Notes: a model not told the origin generated them from the sequence alone. A stretch of 39,428 bases of DNA from Shewanella surugensis (GCF_023284005.1 NZ_JAKIKS010000046.1:1-39428), one strand, 5' to 3'. Shown: positions 29,349-38,936, counted from the stretch's first letter. Translations and numbers: made by a program.

Positions 29349-29747
29349 ATTATTTTTGATGAAACTTACAAAACGCGAGATTTTATATAGAACACGGGTA
29401 AATAAAAAGCATTTCATCACAAATAATACAGAAAACAACAAAATAACGATAAGTATGGAGTGTTGATGTTTAAAATCAGAACTTAAAGTTAATCAAATGA
29501 GCGTCAGAAATGCAATATGCATTATAAATTAAACATTTCACACTTAATTTATCGACTCATAAGAAACACAAATGTTCCACGTGGAACACTACTATCCCCA
29601 TCTCACCCAGTCCCAAACCCAAACCCATTCGAAATAAAACCAACACTAAGAAGGCTAACCTGATCGCAACTTTATTATCAATACTTGGAAAAAACATCCA
29701 GCTAGCGTAAAATCTTCCCTTCAATTGATTTAGGCGATAAATACACG
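29349..29747. other. About 400-bp intergenic region containing a parS site
   Basis: Between the secreted orphan and tusA. It holds the parS copy at 29573-29588 and must contain the promoters for both divergent genes. No other gene-like frame with a ribosome site was found. Confidence 0.6.
29573..29588. promoter_or_regulatory. parS: parS centromere-like site (copy 1)
   Basis: Exact 16-bp palindrome TGTTCCACGTGGAACA. This matches the conserved ParB-binding parS sequence found near replication origins of many bacteria. It is intergenic, 160 bp before tusA. Two more identical copies lie within 4 kb. Confidence 0.88.
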
Positions 29748-29996
29748 ATGAGTGACACCTTCAAGACAGCGCAACATCAACTCGATGCATTGGGACTTCG
29801 TTGCCCAGAGCCCGTTATGATGCTAAGAAAATCTGTGCGTCGCCTGAGTAATGGAGAAACGTTACTAGTCATAGCTGATGATCCTGCAACCACACGTGAT
29901 ATTCCCAGTTTTTGTGAGTTTATGGACCACACCCTCATTGCTAGCGACACATCAGTATTACCCTACCGTTACCTCATTAAAAAAGGCAGCGTGTAA
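29748..29996 (+). CDS. tusA: Sulfur carrier protein TusA
   Basis: An 82-residue protein, the length of E. coli TusA (81). The sulfur-carrying cysteine is in [20 protein letters not shown] (the diagnostic CPxP motif). [18 protein letters not shown] is also typical. It takes persulfide sulfur from IscS and passes it on for tRNA 2-thiouridine synthesis. It stands alone on the plus strand. The 286 bp after it hold no gene but include a run of ten C residues at 30117-30126. Confidence 0.95.
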   Translation: MSDTFKTAQHQLDALGLRCPEPVMMLRKSVRRLSNGETLLVIADDPATTRDIPSFCEFMDHTLIASDTSVLPYRYLIKKGSV

Positions 29997-30282
29997 ACTT
30001 TTTCACTGGTAGTCCAACGTTAGGCTACCATCGAATGAATGAGTAACCGCTCAATATTAAATTTCTCTTCTCATTTCGTTTTCTTGACTAAAAATACCTA
30101 TTTTCAATAAATCAATCCCCCCCCCCTCTTTTATAAAAAATAAAATAGCACAATTCCTCATCATTATCCCGCAGATGCTAAACCAACAGTTTTTCCTTCA
30201 TCCAAATAAATTGAAACAATTCTTGGGTATTAATGTTAAGGGTTTTATGCGATAAATAACCTCAAACAAACAAGTTGTCACG

Positions 30283-33200
30283 ATGGTTTTTATGATAAAA
30301 AAAAGATTGGCTCCCATAAGTCTCGCAATCGCATTCAGTCTACAACTCGGTATCCATACTCCCAGTTTTGCCGATGAAGAAGAAACAACAAAATGGCAGG
30401 TTAACGCACCAGAAAACGCTCCCTTAGAACACATCAAGATCAATGTTGATGAAGGCACTTGGATGAATGTCAGTGTCAGTCCAGAGGGTCAAAACATCGT
30501 TTTTGACTTACTCGGTGACATATACCAAATTCCGATCACTGGCGGGAAAGCCAAAGTCCTCGCCAGCGGTATCGCCTGGCAAATGCAGCCCACTTATAGC
30601 CCTGATGGAAAGTGGATAGCCTTCACTTCTGATGAAGATGGTGGTGACAATATTTGGCTAATGAAAGCCGATGGTAGCGACAAACACCCTGTTACGACTG
30701 AAACCTTTCAATTGCTCAATAGCCCCGCTTGGAGCCCAGATTCAAAGTACCTTGTTGCCCGCAAACACTTTACTGGCAGTCGCAGTTTAGGAGCGGGTGA
30801 AGTCTGGCTTTATCATGTAGCCGGTGGCGATGGAGTAAAACTCACAGAGCGACCTAATGAACAAAAAGACTTAGGTGAACCCGCTTATTCACCTGATGGA
30901 CGCTACATCTACTTCAGTCAAGACGCCACACCAGGTAAAACATTTCACTATTCTAAAGATTCAGTGAAAGGCGTTTATAAAATCAAACGCTATGATACCC
31001 AAACCGGTGATATTGATATTCTCATTGAAGGCACTGGTGGCGCTATACGCCCAACACCTAGCCCTGATGGCAAGAAGCTTGCCTATATCAAACGCGATGG
31101 CTTTCAATCATCCTTATATTTACTCGATTTAGCGTCGGGAAAAACTGATAACCTATATGATAAGCTCGACCGAGATATGCAAGAGACTTGGGCCATTCAT
31201 GGTGTCTATCCTCACATGAGCTGGACGCCCGATAACAACCATCTCGTGTTTTGGGCTAACGGTAAAATCAATCAATTAGCCATTGATTCAGGTAAGACTC
31301 AAATTATCCCCTTTCGTGTTGAAGCTGAGCGTGCGATTCAACCCGCTGTACGCTTCGAGCAAAATATCGATGTAGATGAATTTGATGTAAAAATGCTACG
31401 CATGGCACAGATATCGCCGGATGGAAAACAAGTGATATTTGAAGCTTTAGGTAAAATTTGGCTAAAAGATCTCGGCAATGGCAAGCAGTCTCGACTCACC
31501 ATATTTGATGACAAATTTAAACAGGATGAAAAATTAACAGAGCTTTATCCTCAATGGTCCAGAGACGGTAAAAAAATTGTCTTCACCACTTGGGATGATC
31601 AACAGCAAGGCAAGATCCATCTACTTAATCTACACATGCAAAAAATCACCACATTGACCCAAGAACCGGGGAAATATGTTGAACCCACTTTCGCACCCAA
31701 TGGTGAGTTCATTGTCTATCGTAAAGTAAAAGGAGGTCACCTTACCTCGCCGATGTGGTCACAAAACACCGGACTTTATCGTCTCGATATCAGCACCAAA
31801 CAAGCCAAAAAAATCATCACTCAAGGTCATCAACCTCAATTTGGGGCCAGCTCAGATAGGGTCTATTTTATGGACTCAACGGGGGAGACACCTGAGTTTT
31901 CTTCAATAAACTTAGACGGTTTTGATAAAAAGGTGCATTACACCAGTAAACATGCCACCGAATTTAGAATATCACCGAACGGTAAAGAGCTAGCATTTGC
32001 CGAACGCTTTAAAGTCTGGATCACCCCTTTTGCAAAACATGCCGAAACCATCGACATCGGCCCCAAAGCGACCAACCTTCCGGTAAGACAATTAAGTATA
32101 CGAGCAGGTGAAAGGATTAGCTGGAGTAGCAATAACCAGCAAGTCTACTGGACCCTTGGCCCCGAGCTATACCAAGTCAATGTTGATCATCGCTACACTA
32201 AGCCTGATGCCGATGCTAAGCCGATAGAACCGACGATTACAGCATTAGGTTTCACGCAAAAAGCCGATGTTCCACGTGGAACAATTGCCTTTGTCGGTGG
32301 GAAAATAATAACCATGCAGGGTGACAAGGTCATCGAAAATGGCACCGTTATCGTTAAAGGCAATCATATTGTTGAAGTGGGTAAAGCCCGTAATATCGAC
32401 ATTCCAAGTGATGCACAGGTTATCGATATTAGCGGGAAAACCTTAATGCCAGGCTTATTTGATGCTCATGCTCATGGCGCTCAAGCAGAAGATGAAATCA
32501 TTCCTCAACAAAATTGGCAGCAATATTCAAACTTATCTTTGGGGGTCACGACCATACATGACCCATCCAATGACACCACTGAAATATTTGCCGCATCAGA
32601 ACAACAAAAAGCAGGCTTAATTACAGCCCCCCGCATTTTCTCAACCGGTACTATTCTCTATGGCGCAAACTTGCCCGGCTACACCTCGCATGTTGATTCA
32701 CTCGATGATGCTAAGTTTCATCTCGAGCGCTTGAAGAAAGTCGGCGCCTTTAGTGTCAAAAGCTACAACCAACCCAGACGCGATCAGCGCCAACAAATCA
32801 TTGCTGCAGCACGCGAGCTTGAAATGATGGTGGTGCCAGAAGGAGGGAGCTTATTACAACATAACCTGACGATGGTCGCCGACGGCCATACCACGGTTGA
32901 ACACTCTCTACCCGTTGCCAAAATTTATCAAGATATTGAGCAATTTTGGAGCCAAACTAAAGTGGGATACACCCCAACATTAGTGGTAGCCTACGGCGGT
33001 ATTTCAGGTGAGCATTATTGGTATGATAAAACCGATGTCTGGAGTCACCCTAGACTATCTCAATATGTGCCAGCAGAGATTCTTAATGCTCGCTCTATGC
33101 GCCGTACAAAAGCACCCGATGAACATTACAATCACTTTGCTGTCGCGAAAGTTGCTAAACAGCTAAGTGATGTCGGCATTCACCCTAATATCGGCGCACA

Positions 33201-33516
33201 TGGGCAGCGTGAAGGCTTAGCAGCCCATTGGGAAATGTGGATGTTTGCCCAAGGCGGTATGGATAACCTCGATGTACTGAAAACGGCCACGATTAATCCT
33301 GCAAAGACTTTTGGTATGGATAAACAAATTGGCTCTATTGAAACTGGTAAGCTGGCTGATGTGATTGTGATTGATGGCGATCCCCTCAAAAATATCCGTA
33401 CCACCGATAAAGTGATTTACACCATGGTTAATGGCAAACTATATAACAGTGAAACCATGAACCAAATTAATAAAGATAATGAAGTGCAACGTCAGCCTTT
33501 CTATTTCGAGAAATAA
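30283..33516 (+). CDS. Exported TolB-like beta-propeller / amidohydrolase fusion
   Basis: A 1077-residue protein with a signal peptide (cleavage near SFA-DEEE, residue about 30). Residues about 45-640 contain repeated TolB/PD40-type propeller motifs (SPDGKWIAF, SPDSKYLVA, SPDGRYIYF, SPDGKKLAY, SRDGKKIVF). Residues about 665-1060 form a metal-dependent amidohydrolase, with HxH in GLFDAHAHG, a downstream HTTVEHS block, and the C-terminal GSIETGKLADVIVIDGDP typical of imidazolonepropionase-like members. A periplasmic hydrolase of peptide-like or cyclic amide substrates is likely; the substrate is unknown. ATG 30292 (MIKKRL) is an alternative start. A parS site lies inside the gene at the domain junction. 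Confidence 0.85.
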   Translation: MVFMIKKRLAPISLAIAFSLQLGIHTPSFADEEETTKWQVNAPENAPLEHIKINVDEGTWMNVSVSPEGQNIVFDLLGDIYQIPITGGKAKVLASGIAWQMQPTYSPDGKWIAFTSDEDGGDNIWLMKADGSDKHPVTTETFQLLNSPAWSPDSKYLVARKHFTGSRSLGAGEVWLYHVAGGDGVKLTERPNEQKDLGEPAYSPDGRYIYFSQDATPGKTFHYSKDSVKGVYKIKRYDTQTGDIDILIEGTGGAIRPTPSPDGKKLAYIKRDGFQSSLYLLDLASGKTDNLYDKLDRDMQETWAIHGVYPHMSWTPDNNHLVFWANGKINQLAIDSGKTQIIPFRVEAERAIQPAVRFEQNIDVDEFDVKMLRMAQISPDGKQVIFEALGKIWLKDLGNGKQSRLTIFDDKFKQDEKLTELYPQWSRDGKKIVFTTWDDQQQGKIHLLNLHMQKITTLTQEPGKYVEPTFAPNGEFIVYRKVKGGHLTSPMWSQNTGLYRLDISTKQAKKIITQGHQPQFGASSDRVYFMDSTGETPEFSSINLDGFDKKVHYTSKHATEFRISPNGKELAFAERFKVWITPFAKHAETIDIGPKATNLPVRQLSIRAGERISWSSNNQQVYWTLGPELYQVNVDHRYTKPDADAKPIEPTITALGFTQKADVPRGTIAFVGGKIITMQGDKVIENGTVIVKGNHIVEVGKARNIDIPSDAQVIDISGKTLMPGLFDAHAHGAQAEDEIIPQQNWQQYSNLSLGVTTIHDPSNDTTEIFAASEQQKAGLITAPRIFSTGTILYGANLPGYTSHVDSLDDAKFHLERLKKVGAFSVKSYNQPRRDQRQQIIAAARELEMMVVPEGGSLLQHNLTMVADGHTTVEHSLPVAKIYQDIEQFWSQTKVGYTPTLVVAYGGISGEHYWYDKTDVWSHPRLSQYVPAEILNARSMRRTKAPDEHYNHFAVAKVAKQLSDVGIHPNIGAHGQREGLAAHWEMWMFAQGGMDNLDVLKTATINPAKTFGMDKQIGSIETGKLADVIVIDGDPLKNIRTTDKVIYTMVNGKLYNSETMNQINKDNEVQRQPFYFEK
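32268..32283. promoter_or_regulatory. parS: parS site (copy 2), inside a coding sequence
   Basis: Exact TGTTCCACGTGGAACA within the amidohydrolase gene, coding part of ADVPRGTIAF at about residues 661-667. This is the linker between the propeller and the amidohydrolase domain, where amino-acid constraint is probably low. Confidence 0.85.
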
Positions 33517-33571
33517 ACACGCAGTAATCAATGAGGACTTTCTCTAACAACAGTTAGAGGTGAAGCCCCTA

Positions 33572-33609
33572 AAAAAAGCGGATGTTCCACGTGGAACATC
33601 CGCTTTTTT
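33572..33609. terminator. Bidirectional terminator-like perfect 38-bp palindrome containing parS
   Basis: Centred between 33590 and 33591, the sequence is its own reverse complement for 19 bases each side. Six A (33572-33577), then GCGGA, the parS 16-mer, TCCGC and six T (33604-33609). In RNA it gives a GC-containing stem followed by a U-run on either strand. It lies between the convergent amidohydrolase and tag genes, where a two-way terminator is expected. A smaller hairpin, CTCTAAC/GTTAGAG, is at 33542-33559. Confidence 0.75.
33583..33598. promoter_or_regulatory. parS: parS site (copy 3), centre of the terminator palindrome
   Basis: Exact TGTTCCACGTGGAACA at the symmetry axis of the 38-bp palindrome between two convergent genes. 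Confidence 0.88.
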
Positions 33610-33644
33610 ATACCCATATTCAGGATATGAATAAACGTGTCAAA

Positions 33645-34208
33645 CTAGCCTTCGCTATAACAAAAACAATCTAAGGTGTGATCGTTCACCATCCCCACTG
33701 CTTGCATAAAGGCATAACAAATCGTTGGACCGACAAAATTAAAGCCCAGTTTCTTTAATGCCTTAGACATGGCCTCTGACTCATTGGTTTGCGCAGGAAT
33801 TTCAGAGCCGTGAACAAAGGCATTGTGTCTCACCTCACCCCCGACAAAATCCCATAAAAAAGTTGAAAAGTCATTCCCCCCACCAGTGAATGCCATATAA
33901 GCACGGGCATTTTTTATAATTGAATTCACTTTTAAACGATTACGGATAATGCCTGAGTTTTGCATTAAAGCTTCTACTTTTACTTCATCAAATAAGGCAA
34001 TTTTAGCGGGGTCAAACTGAGCAAATGCTGCTTCATAGTTGGCTTGTTTTTTTAAAACCGTCAACCAAGATAATCCCGCTTGCTGGCCGTCTAAACACAA
34101 TTTTGCAAATAATTCCTGACTATCATAAACCTGTCGCCCCCAAACCTTGTCATGATATTCTAGATATTGTGGATCTTGACTGACCCATAGACACCGTTGC
34201 ACATCCAT
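33645..34208 (-). CDS. tag: DNA-3-methyladenine glycosylase I
   Basis: A 187-residue protein matching E. coli Tag (187). The chosen ATG at 34208 (MDVQRCLWVSQDPQYLEYHD) has a GGAG ribosome site seven bases upstream; the open frame beyond it, to 34349, has no such support. Family features are RCLW, YHDKVWG, FAKLCLDGQQAGLSWLTVLKK, the glutamate and HhH-type region SGIIRNRLKVNSIIKNA, and the C-terminal zinc ligands in AVGMVNDHTLDCFC. It excises 3-methyladenine from alkylated DNA. It lies next to glyQ, as in other Shewanella-type genomes. Confidence 0.94.
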   Translation of the reverse strand: MDVQRCLWVSQDPQYLEYHDKVWGRQVYDSQELFAKLCLDGQQAGLSWLTVLKKQANYEAAFAQFDPAKIALFDEVKVEALMQNSGIIRNRLKVNSIIKNARAYMAFTGGGNDFSTFLWDFVGGEVRHNAFVHGSEIPAQTNESEAMSKALKKLGFNFVGPTICYAFMQAVGMVNDHTLDCFCYSEG

Positions 34209-34411
34209 TCTTTGCTCCTGATTAAAAATACCGAGTATTAAAGTAGCAAAAATTGAAGGTAACCTAAATGGTGAAAAATAAAAAGGAAGGCTTAGAGATA
34301 AAAGGTGAAAAGACAAACTAAAAAAGAGATAAAAAAGTCCCCTGAACAATACACAGTAACAAGAAACTTGAAACCTTACGGCAAAATAAGCTCCTTAAAA
34401 CGTTGAGTCGT

Positions 34412-34669
34412 TTAATCTGGTATTTCATTGCCACGGCCTACATGTTCATCGCTTTTTTCTTTTTCTTTTTCTTTTTCTTTTTCTTTTTCTTTTTCTTTTT
34501 CTACAGGTTGCTCATCAGCATTCAACTCCTGAGGAAGATTAAATAATTCGGTAAAAGCATCATTGCCATACATCAATTTGTTTTTAGATAAAAACCACTT
34601 ATGCTTACAGCAATACTTATTAACTCTGCTCATTGCCTTGATGAACTTACAACACTTAAAACTAAACAT
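34412..34669 (-). CDS. Small protein with a Glu-Lys tandem repeat
   Basis: An 85-residue protein from ATG 34669 (MFSFKCCKFIKAMSRVNKYCCKHKW); ATG 34687 and GTG 34690 are alternative starts with similar AAGG ribosome sites. The N-terminal third is basic and has four cysteines in two CC pairs. The middle segment (LMYGNDAFTELFNLPQEL) looks like a folded conserved core. Then comes a run of eight Glu-Lys dipeptides and an acidic tail. The position between tag and glyQ suggests a conserved small Shewanella protein, but I cannot name a family. The repeat is a 6-bp DNA repeat and may vary in length. Confidence 0.6.
   Translation of the reverse strand: MFSFKCCKFIKAMSRVNKYCCKHKWFLSKNKLMYGNDAFTELFNLPQELNADEQPVEKEKEKEKEKEKEKEKSDEHVGRGNEIPD
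34454..34501 (-). repeat. In-frame 6-bp tandem repeat, 8 copies (coding Glu-Lys)
   Basis: Eight perfect copies of GAAAAA on the minus strand, coding (Glu-Lys)8 near the C terminus of the small protein. Unit length keeps the frame on expansion or contraction. Confidence 0.95.
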
Positions 34670-34938
34670 AATGGTTATACCTTGCATCACTAACCATACC
34701 TTAATTATAGAAGGTTCATGAGGTTTATAGAGTAACTTTAAGTTCTAATGAAAGGGATTTATATGCAATCTGTAAGCCTTATCGAATATGAGCCTTTACA
34801 CTCCTCGATAATGTTAAAGCATCAATGAAACTTTTGAGTCAATATTCCATTTAAATAGCCCACCTTCATATCTGGTAAAAAATAACCGACATAGGGTATA
34901 ATCAGTGCCATTTTCTCTTAAGGCCTGGCGCAGCAACA

Positions 34939-35844
34939 ATGACGACCAAACACGACGTAAAAACATTTCAGGGCTTTATTCTTACCCTGCAAGAATATTG
35001 GGCGCAACAAGGTTGCGCAATAGTACAACCCTTAGACATGGAAGTAGGCGCAGGTACATTCCACCCTCAAACGTTCTTACGTTCATTAGGCCCAGAACCA
35101 ATGAGCAGCGCTTACGTCCAGCCGTGTCGTCGCCCAACAGATGGCCGTTATGGTGAAAACCCAAATCGCTTACAGCATTATTATCAATTTCAAGTGGTGT
35201 TAAAACCGTCGCCAGATAATATTCAAGAACTGTACCTAGGCTCACTCGAAGCCCTAGGCGTTGATACACAAGTTCATGATATTCGCTTTGTCGAAGATAA
35301 CTGGGAATCCCCTACCCTAGGCGCATGGGGCTTAGGCTGGGAAGTCTGGCTCAATGGCATGGAAGTCTCTCAATTTACTTACTTCCAACAAGTTGGCGGC
35401 ATAGAATGTAGCCCTGTTACCGGTGAAATCACCTATGGCTTAGAACGCCTTGCCATGTATATTCAAGAAGTCGACAGTGTGTACGATCTTGTGTGGACTG
35501 ATGGCCCAATGGGACGCGTCACTTACGGGGATATTTTCCATCAAAATGAAGTCGAACAATCGACTTATAACTTTGAACATGCCGATGTCGAGGTGTTATT
35601 CCGCACTTTTGATGACTGTGAAAAAGCCTGCCAAAAATTGTTAGCACTGGAAAAACCACTGCCACTGCCCGCTTATGAGCAAGTAATGAAAGCCTCTCAC
35701 GCCTTTAACTTACTCGATGCCCGCCATGCTATTTCAGTCACCGAACGCCAACGTTATATTTTACGTGTCCGCGCATTGGCTAAAGGTGTTGCAGAGTCTT
35801 ATTATCAAGCCCGAGAAGCCCTAGGCTTCCCAATGTGTAAGTAG
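34939..35844 (+). CDS. glyQ: Glycyl-tRNA synthetase alpha subunit
   Basis: A 301-residue class II synthetase subunit, the length of the E. coli protein (303). Diagnostic segments are [71 protein letters not shown] (motif 2 region) and [24 protein letters not shown] (motif 3). It carries the catalytic core for glycyl-adenylate formation and works as an alpha2-beta2 complex with GlyS, whose gene starts 11 bp downstream. The ribosome site is weak. The 248 bp upstream hold no gene. Confidence 0.97.
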   Translation: MTTKHDVKTFQGFILTLQEYWAQQGCAIVQPLDMEVGAGTFHPQTFLRSLGPEPMSSAYVQPCRRPTDGRYGENPNRLQHYYQFQVVLKPSPDNIQELYLGSLEALGVDTQVHDIRFVEDNWESPTLGAWGLGWEVWLNGMEVSQFTYFQQVGGIECSPVTGEITYGLERLAMYIQEVDSVYDLVWTDGPMGRVTYGDIFHQNEVEQSTYNFEHADVEVLFRTFDDCEKACQKLLALEKPLPLPAYEQVMKASHAFNLLDARHAISVTERQRYILRVRALAKGVAESYYQAREALGFPMCK

Positions 35845-35855
35845 AGGTCACATAA

Positions 35856-37928
35856 ATGAACATTCAAAACTTACTCATTGAGGTAGGAACAGAAGAACTC
35901 CCCCCAAAGGCACTGCGCAAATTAGCCAGCGCTTTTTTGGATAACTTCAAAGAAGAACTGGACAAAGCCCAATTAAGCTTTGAATCAAGCCAATGGTACG
36001 CCGCCCCGCGCCGTCTCGCTTTCTCTATTCAAGGTTTAGCCACGGCGCAACAAGATAAAGTGGTTGAAAAACGAGGTCCCGCTATCGCACAAGCCTTTGA
36101 CAGCGAAGGTAATCCAACCAAAGCGGCACAAGGTTGGGCGCGTGGTAATAGCATTAGCGTTGAGCAAGCCGAGCGGCTTGTGACTAACAAAGGTGAATGG
36201 CTATTACATAAAGCCTCAATCGTCGGCGTTGAAACAAAGTCCCTCGTACCAGCGATGGCCCAGCGCGCACTCGATAAATTGCCTATTCCTAAGCCTATGC
36301 GCTGGGGCAGTAATAAGACGCAATTTATTCGTCCAGTGCACACGGTCACCATGCTACTTGGCAGTGATATCATTGAAGGCGAGCTATTAGGCATACAATC
36401 TAATCGCGTCATTCGTGGTCATCGCTTCATGGGACAATCCAGCTTTGAACTCGATCATGCAGATAACTACCTGCATGCCCTAAAAGAGCAAGGTAAAGTC
36501 CTCGCCGATTATGAAGTCCGTAAACAGATCATTAAAACCGATGCCCAAGCCGCCGCTTTAAAAATCAATGGTGTGGCCGATCTTGAAGATGACTTACTCG
36601 AAGAAGTCACCTCACTGGTAGAATGGCCGGTGGTATTAACGGCAAACTTCGAAGCAAAATTCTTAGACGTCCCCACCGAAGCCTTAGTTTATACCATGAA
36701 AGGCGATCAAAAGTATTTCCCTGTTTTTAATGACAAAGGGACACTTTTACCCCACTTTATCTTTGTGACTAATATCGAGTCGAAAGATCCACAACAAATT
36801 ATTTCAGGTAATGAAAAAGTGGTTCGCCCTCGTTTAGCCGATGCCGAATTTTTCTTTGAGACAGACAAAAAGCAAACCCTTGAGTCACGTCTGGCAAGTT
36901 TAGAAAACGTGGTATTCCAAAAGCAACTGGGCAGCTTAAAACAACGAGTCGAACGTATATCTGCGCTGGCAGGTTTTATTGCGCCGCTCATTAATGCCAA
37001 TGAAACAGACGCCGCTCGTGCCGGATTACTGTCAAAATCGGATTTAATGAGTAACATGGTTATGGAGTTCACCGATATTCAAGGCACCATGGGCATGCAC
37101 TATGCTCGCCTCGATGGTGAAACAGAAGCCGTCGCCGAGGCAATTGAAGCCCAGTACAAGCCTAAGTTCTCAGGCGATACAGTGCCAACGAGCCCCGTTA
37201 GCATTGCGTTAGCGCTAGCTGAAAAGTTCGATACCTTAGTGGGCATTTTCGGTATTGGTCAAGCCCCTAAAGGCGCCGCCGATCCGTTCGCACTTCGCCG
37301 GGCCGCCATCGGTATTTTACGCATTATTGTCGATAATAAGTTACCGCTGGATTTAGTAACGCTCATAGCCAAAGCGCAAGCGCTACATGGCACAAACCTC
37401 AGTAATGACAAAACCAGCGATCAAGTCCTTGAATTCTTTATGGCACGTTTCCGAGCTTGGTATCAAGATAAAGGCATCAATGTTGATGTCATTTTATCAG
37501 TACTGGCTCGCAGCCCCAGCAAACCCACCGATTTCGATAGTCGTATTCAAGCTGTTACGCACTTTAGAGCCTTAGAGCAAGCCGCCTCTCTCGCTGCAGC
37601 GAATAAACGGGTGTCTAATATCTTGGCGAAAGCCGAAGGCGTTGTATCGACGGTTATTGACTCAAGTCTGCTCACAGAAGCAGCTGAAATTGAGCTAGCA
37701 AAACAGCTTGCGACATTACAACCACAGCTAACGCCTTTGTTTGCCGCGGGTGATTACCAACAAGCCTTAAGCTTACTAGCAGGCCTTCGCGACAGCGTCG
37801 ACACCTTCTTTGAAGATGTCATGGTAATGTCAGATGACATCGCGCTAAAAAATAACCGTCTAGCCTTACTGACTCAGCTACGCAATGAGTTTTTACACGT
37901 CGCCGATATCTCCCTACTGCAGGGCTGA
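35856..37928 (+). CDS. glyS: Glycyl-tRNA synthetase beta subunit
   Basis: A 690-residue protein matching the E. coli beta subunit (689). It starts [24 protein letters not shown] and contains [52 protein letters not shown] and [11 protein letters not shown], all family blocks. The C-terminal part resembles the DALR anticodon-binding region. It recognises tRNA(Gly) and is required with GlyQ. It follows an AGAGGT ribosome site, and a strong terminator lies about 100 bp after its stop. Confidence 0.97.
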   Translation: MNIQNLLIEVGTEELPPKALRKLASAFLDNFKEELDKAQLSFESSQWYAAPRRLAFSIQGLATAQQDKVVEKRGPAIAQAFDSEGNPTKAAQGWARGNSISVEQAERLVTNKGEWLLHKASIVGVETKSLVPAMAQRALDKLPIPKPMRWGSNKTQFIRPVHTVTMLLGSDIIEGELLGIQSNRVIRGHRFMGQSSFELDHADNYLHALKEQGKVLADYEVRKQIIKTDAQAAALKINGVADLEDDLLEEVTSLVEWPVVLTANFEAKFLDVPTEALVYTMKGDQKYFPVFNDKGTLLPHFIFVTNIESKDPQQIISGNEKVVRPRLADAEFFFETDKKQTLESRLASLENVVFQKQLGSLKQRVERISALAGFIAPLINANETDAARAGLLSKSDLMSNMVMEFTDIQGTMGMHYARLDGETEAVAEAIEAQYKPKFSGDTVPTSPVSIALALAEKFDTLVGIFGIGQAPKGAADPFALRRAAIGILRIIVDNKLPLDLVTLIAKAQALHGTNLSNDKTSDQVLEFFMARFRAWYQDKGINVDVILSVLARSPSKPTDFDSRIQAVTHFRALEQAASLAAANKRVSNILAKAEGVVSTVIDSSLLTEAAEIELAKQLATLQPQLTPLFAAGDYQQALSLLAGLRDSVDTFFEDVMVMSDDIALKNNRLALLTQLRNEFLHVADISLLQG

Positions 37929-38030
37929 TAAAGAGTAAGGTTAATCAGTAGCAGGACTCGCTTTTAATCATAAAAAACGAGCCCTCAGCGTGTAAATAGA
38001 GAGCCTCTGCGTATTAATAGAAAGAACCAA

Positions 38031-38052
38031 AGCCCAGATAATCATCTGGGCT
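38031..38052 (+). terminator. Rho-independent terminator of glyQS
   Basis: A perfect 9-bp stem, AGCCCAGAT (38031-38039) with ATCTGGGCT (38044-38052), 4-base loop, followed by TTTTTATT. It also faces the convergent toxin gene. Confidence 0.9.
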
Positions 38053-38110
38053 TTTTTATTATGTCACTGATATAAAACCATGCTGAAGAAAACTAAACGA
38101 AGTAAATGAA

Positions 38111-38656
38111 CTAGACAAATAACAGACCAACCGTTTTCATCGAAATAAACATTCTGACACGACCATTGATTTCACAAAGGATCTCGAAACCATATTTTGC
38201 GTAAAATGACTCTGCTTGTTCAGTTAAACAATCAACAACAATGGCATAAGCCCTCATATGAGCGTTAATTTCCCAAAGATATTCCAATGCTTTAATTAAA
38301 CTGACTTTTCCTAGTCCACTTCCATGAAACACTTTATGAACGGCAAGTTGAGCTAAAAGAAAAACAGGAATGGGATAACGTGGTAATTTTTTAGCCATCG
38401 ATTGTGGCAAGGTATCGCGACTAATTGAACTTGGCGCAATAGTATAAAACGAGCAGATTGGGTATTTTTGATTCGGTAATGGCACAGAAGCGGGTAAAAC
38501 CCCAAACCCACAACATAACGTACGGCTAATACCTGCTTGCATATGTTTTGCGGCTTGAGTGTGAATAAAATCGTTTAGCTCTTTTTCGCCACAGTCAAAT
38601 AATGCTCTATCATGCTGTGATTTATCCAACTCTTCGAAAACCTTGGAATAACTCAC
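38111..38656 (-). CDS. GNAT toxin of a type II toxin-antitoxin system (TacT-like)
   Basis: A 181-residue GNAT protein starting with GTG at 38656, whose GTGA overlaps the antitoxin stop. Family features are FDCGEKELNDFIHTQAAKH at the N terminus, the LPRYPIPVFLLAQLAVHKVFHGSGLGKVSLIKAL acetyl-CoA motif (G-x-G-x-G/A variant) and FYAKYGFEI with the conserved tyrosine. TacT-type toxins acetylate the amino group of charged tRNAs and stop translation. Pairing with a DUF1778-type antitoxin supports this. The C terminus MKTVGLLFV is slightly longer than I expect, but the fold appears intact. Confidence 0.88.
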   Translation of the reverse strand: MSYSKVFEELDKSQHDRALFDCGEKELNDFIHTQAAKHMQAGISRTLCCGFGVLPASVPLPNQKYPICSFYTIAPSSISRDTLPQSMAKKLPRYPIPVFLLAQLAVHKVFHGSGLGKVSLIKALEYLWEINAHMRAYAIVVDCLTEQAESFYAKYGFEILCEINGRVRMFISMKTVGLLFV

Positions 38657-38922
38657 TTAAACTCGGCCAGTTTAGTAAAGGATGTCGCGTCAAGCAACGC
38701 CTTATTCGGTGATTTAGCGTCGTCACATGCCGCCATAAATTGATCGAATACATTGGCTTCAACCGTAATACTTTCATACTCAGCAATAACCTGAGTTGCA
38801 TCTTCGTCCATGAGACGAACAACATATTCAGTTAAGCTTTTTAACCCCAGTAAAGCCGACGCTTTCTCCGCTTTCGCTTTAATTTCTTCATCCAAACGGA
38901 TGTCCAGTCTTGCCGTTGCCAT
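38653..38922 (-). CDS. Ribbon-helix-helix antitoxin (TacA-like, DUF1778)
   Basis: An 89-residue protein from ATG 38922 (MATARLDIRLDEEIKAKAEKA), preceded by a GGAGG ribosome site six bases away; the frame open upstream to 38991 crosses the promoter and is not used. Residues 1-50 form the RHH DNA-binding domain (ARLDIRLDEEIKAKAEKASALLGLKSLTEYV). The C-terminal tail wraps and neutralises the GNAT toxin. It overlaps the toxin gene by four bases and should repress its own promoter. Confidence 0.9.
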   Translation of the reverse strand: MATARLDIRLDEEIKAKAEKASALLGLKSLTEYVVRLMDEDATQVIAEYESITVEANVFDQFMAACDDAKSPNKALLDATSFTKLAEFK

Positions 38923-38936
38923 AAAACCTCCAATCG

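Noticed and set aside
29349..29441. Longer N terminus of the secreted orphan from TTG 29441
   Set aside because: Adds a second hydrophobic segment before a normal signal peptide and has no ribosome site; ATG 29348 is preferred.
34209..34349. Longer N terminus of tag
   Set aside because: ATG 34208 gives the exact family length and has a good GGAG ribosome site; the extra hydrophobic stretch is not family-like.
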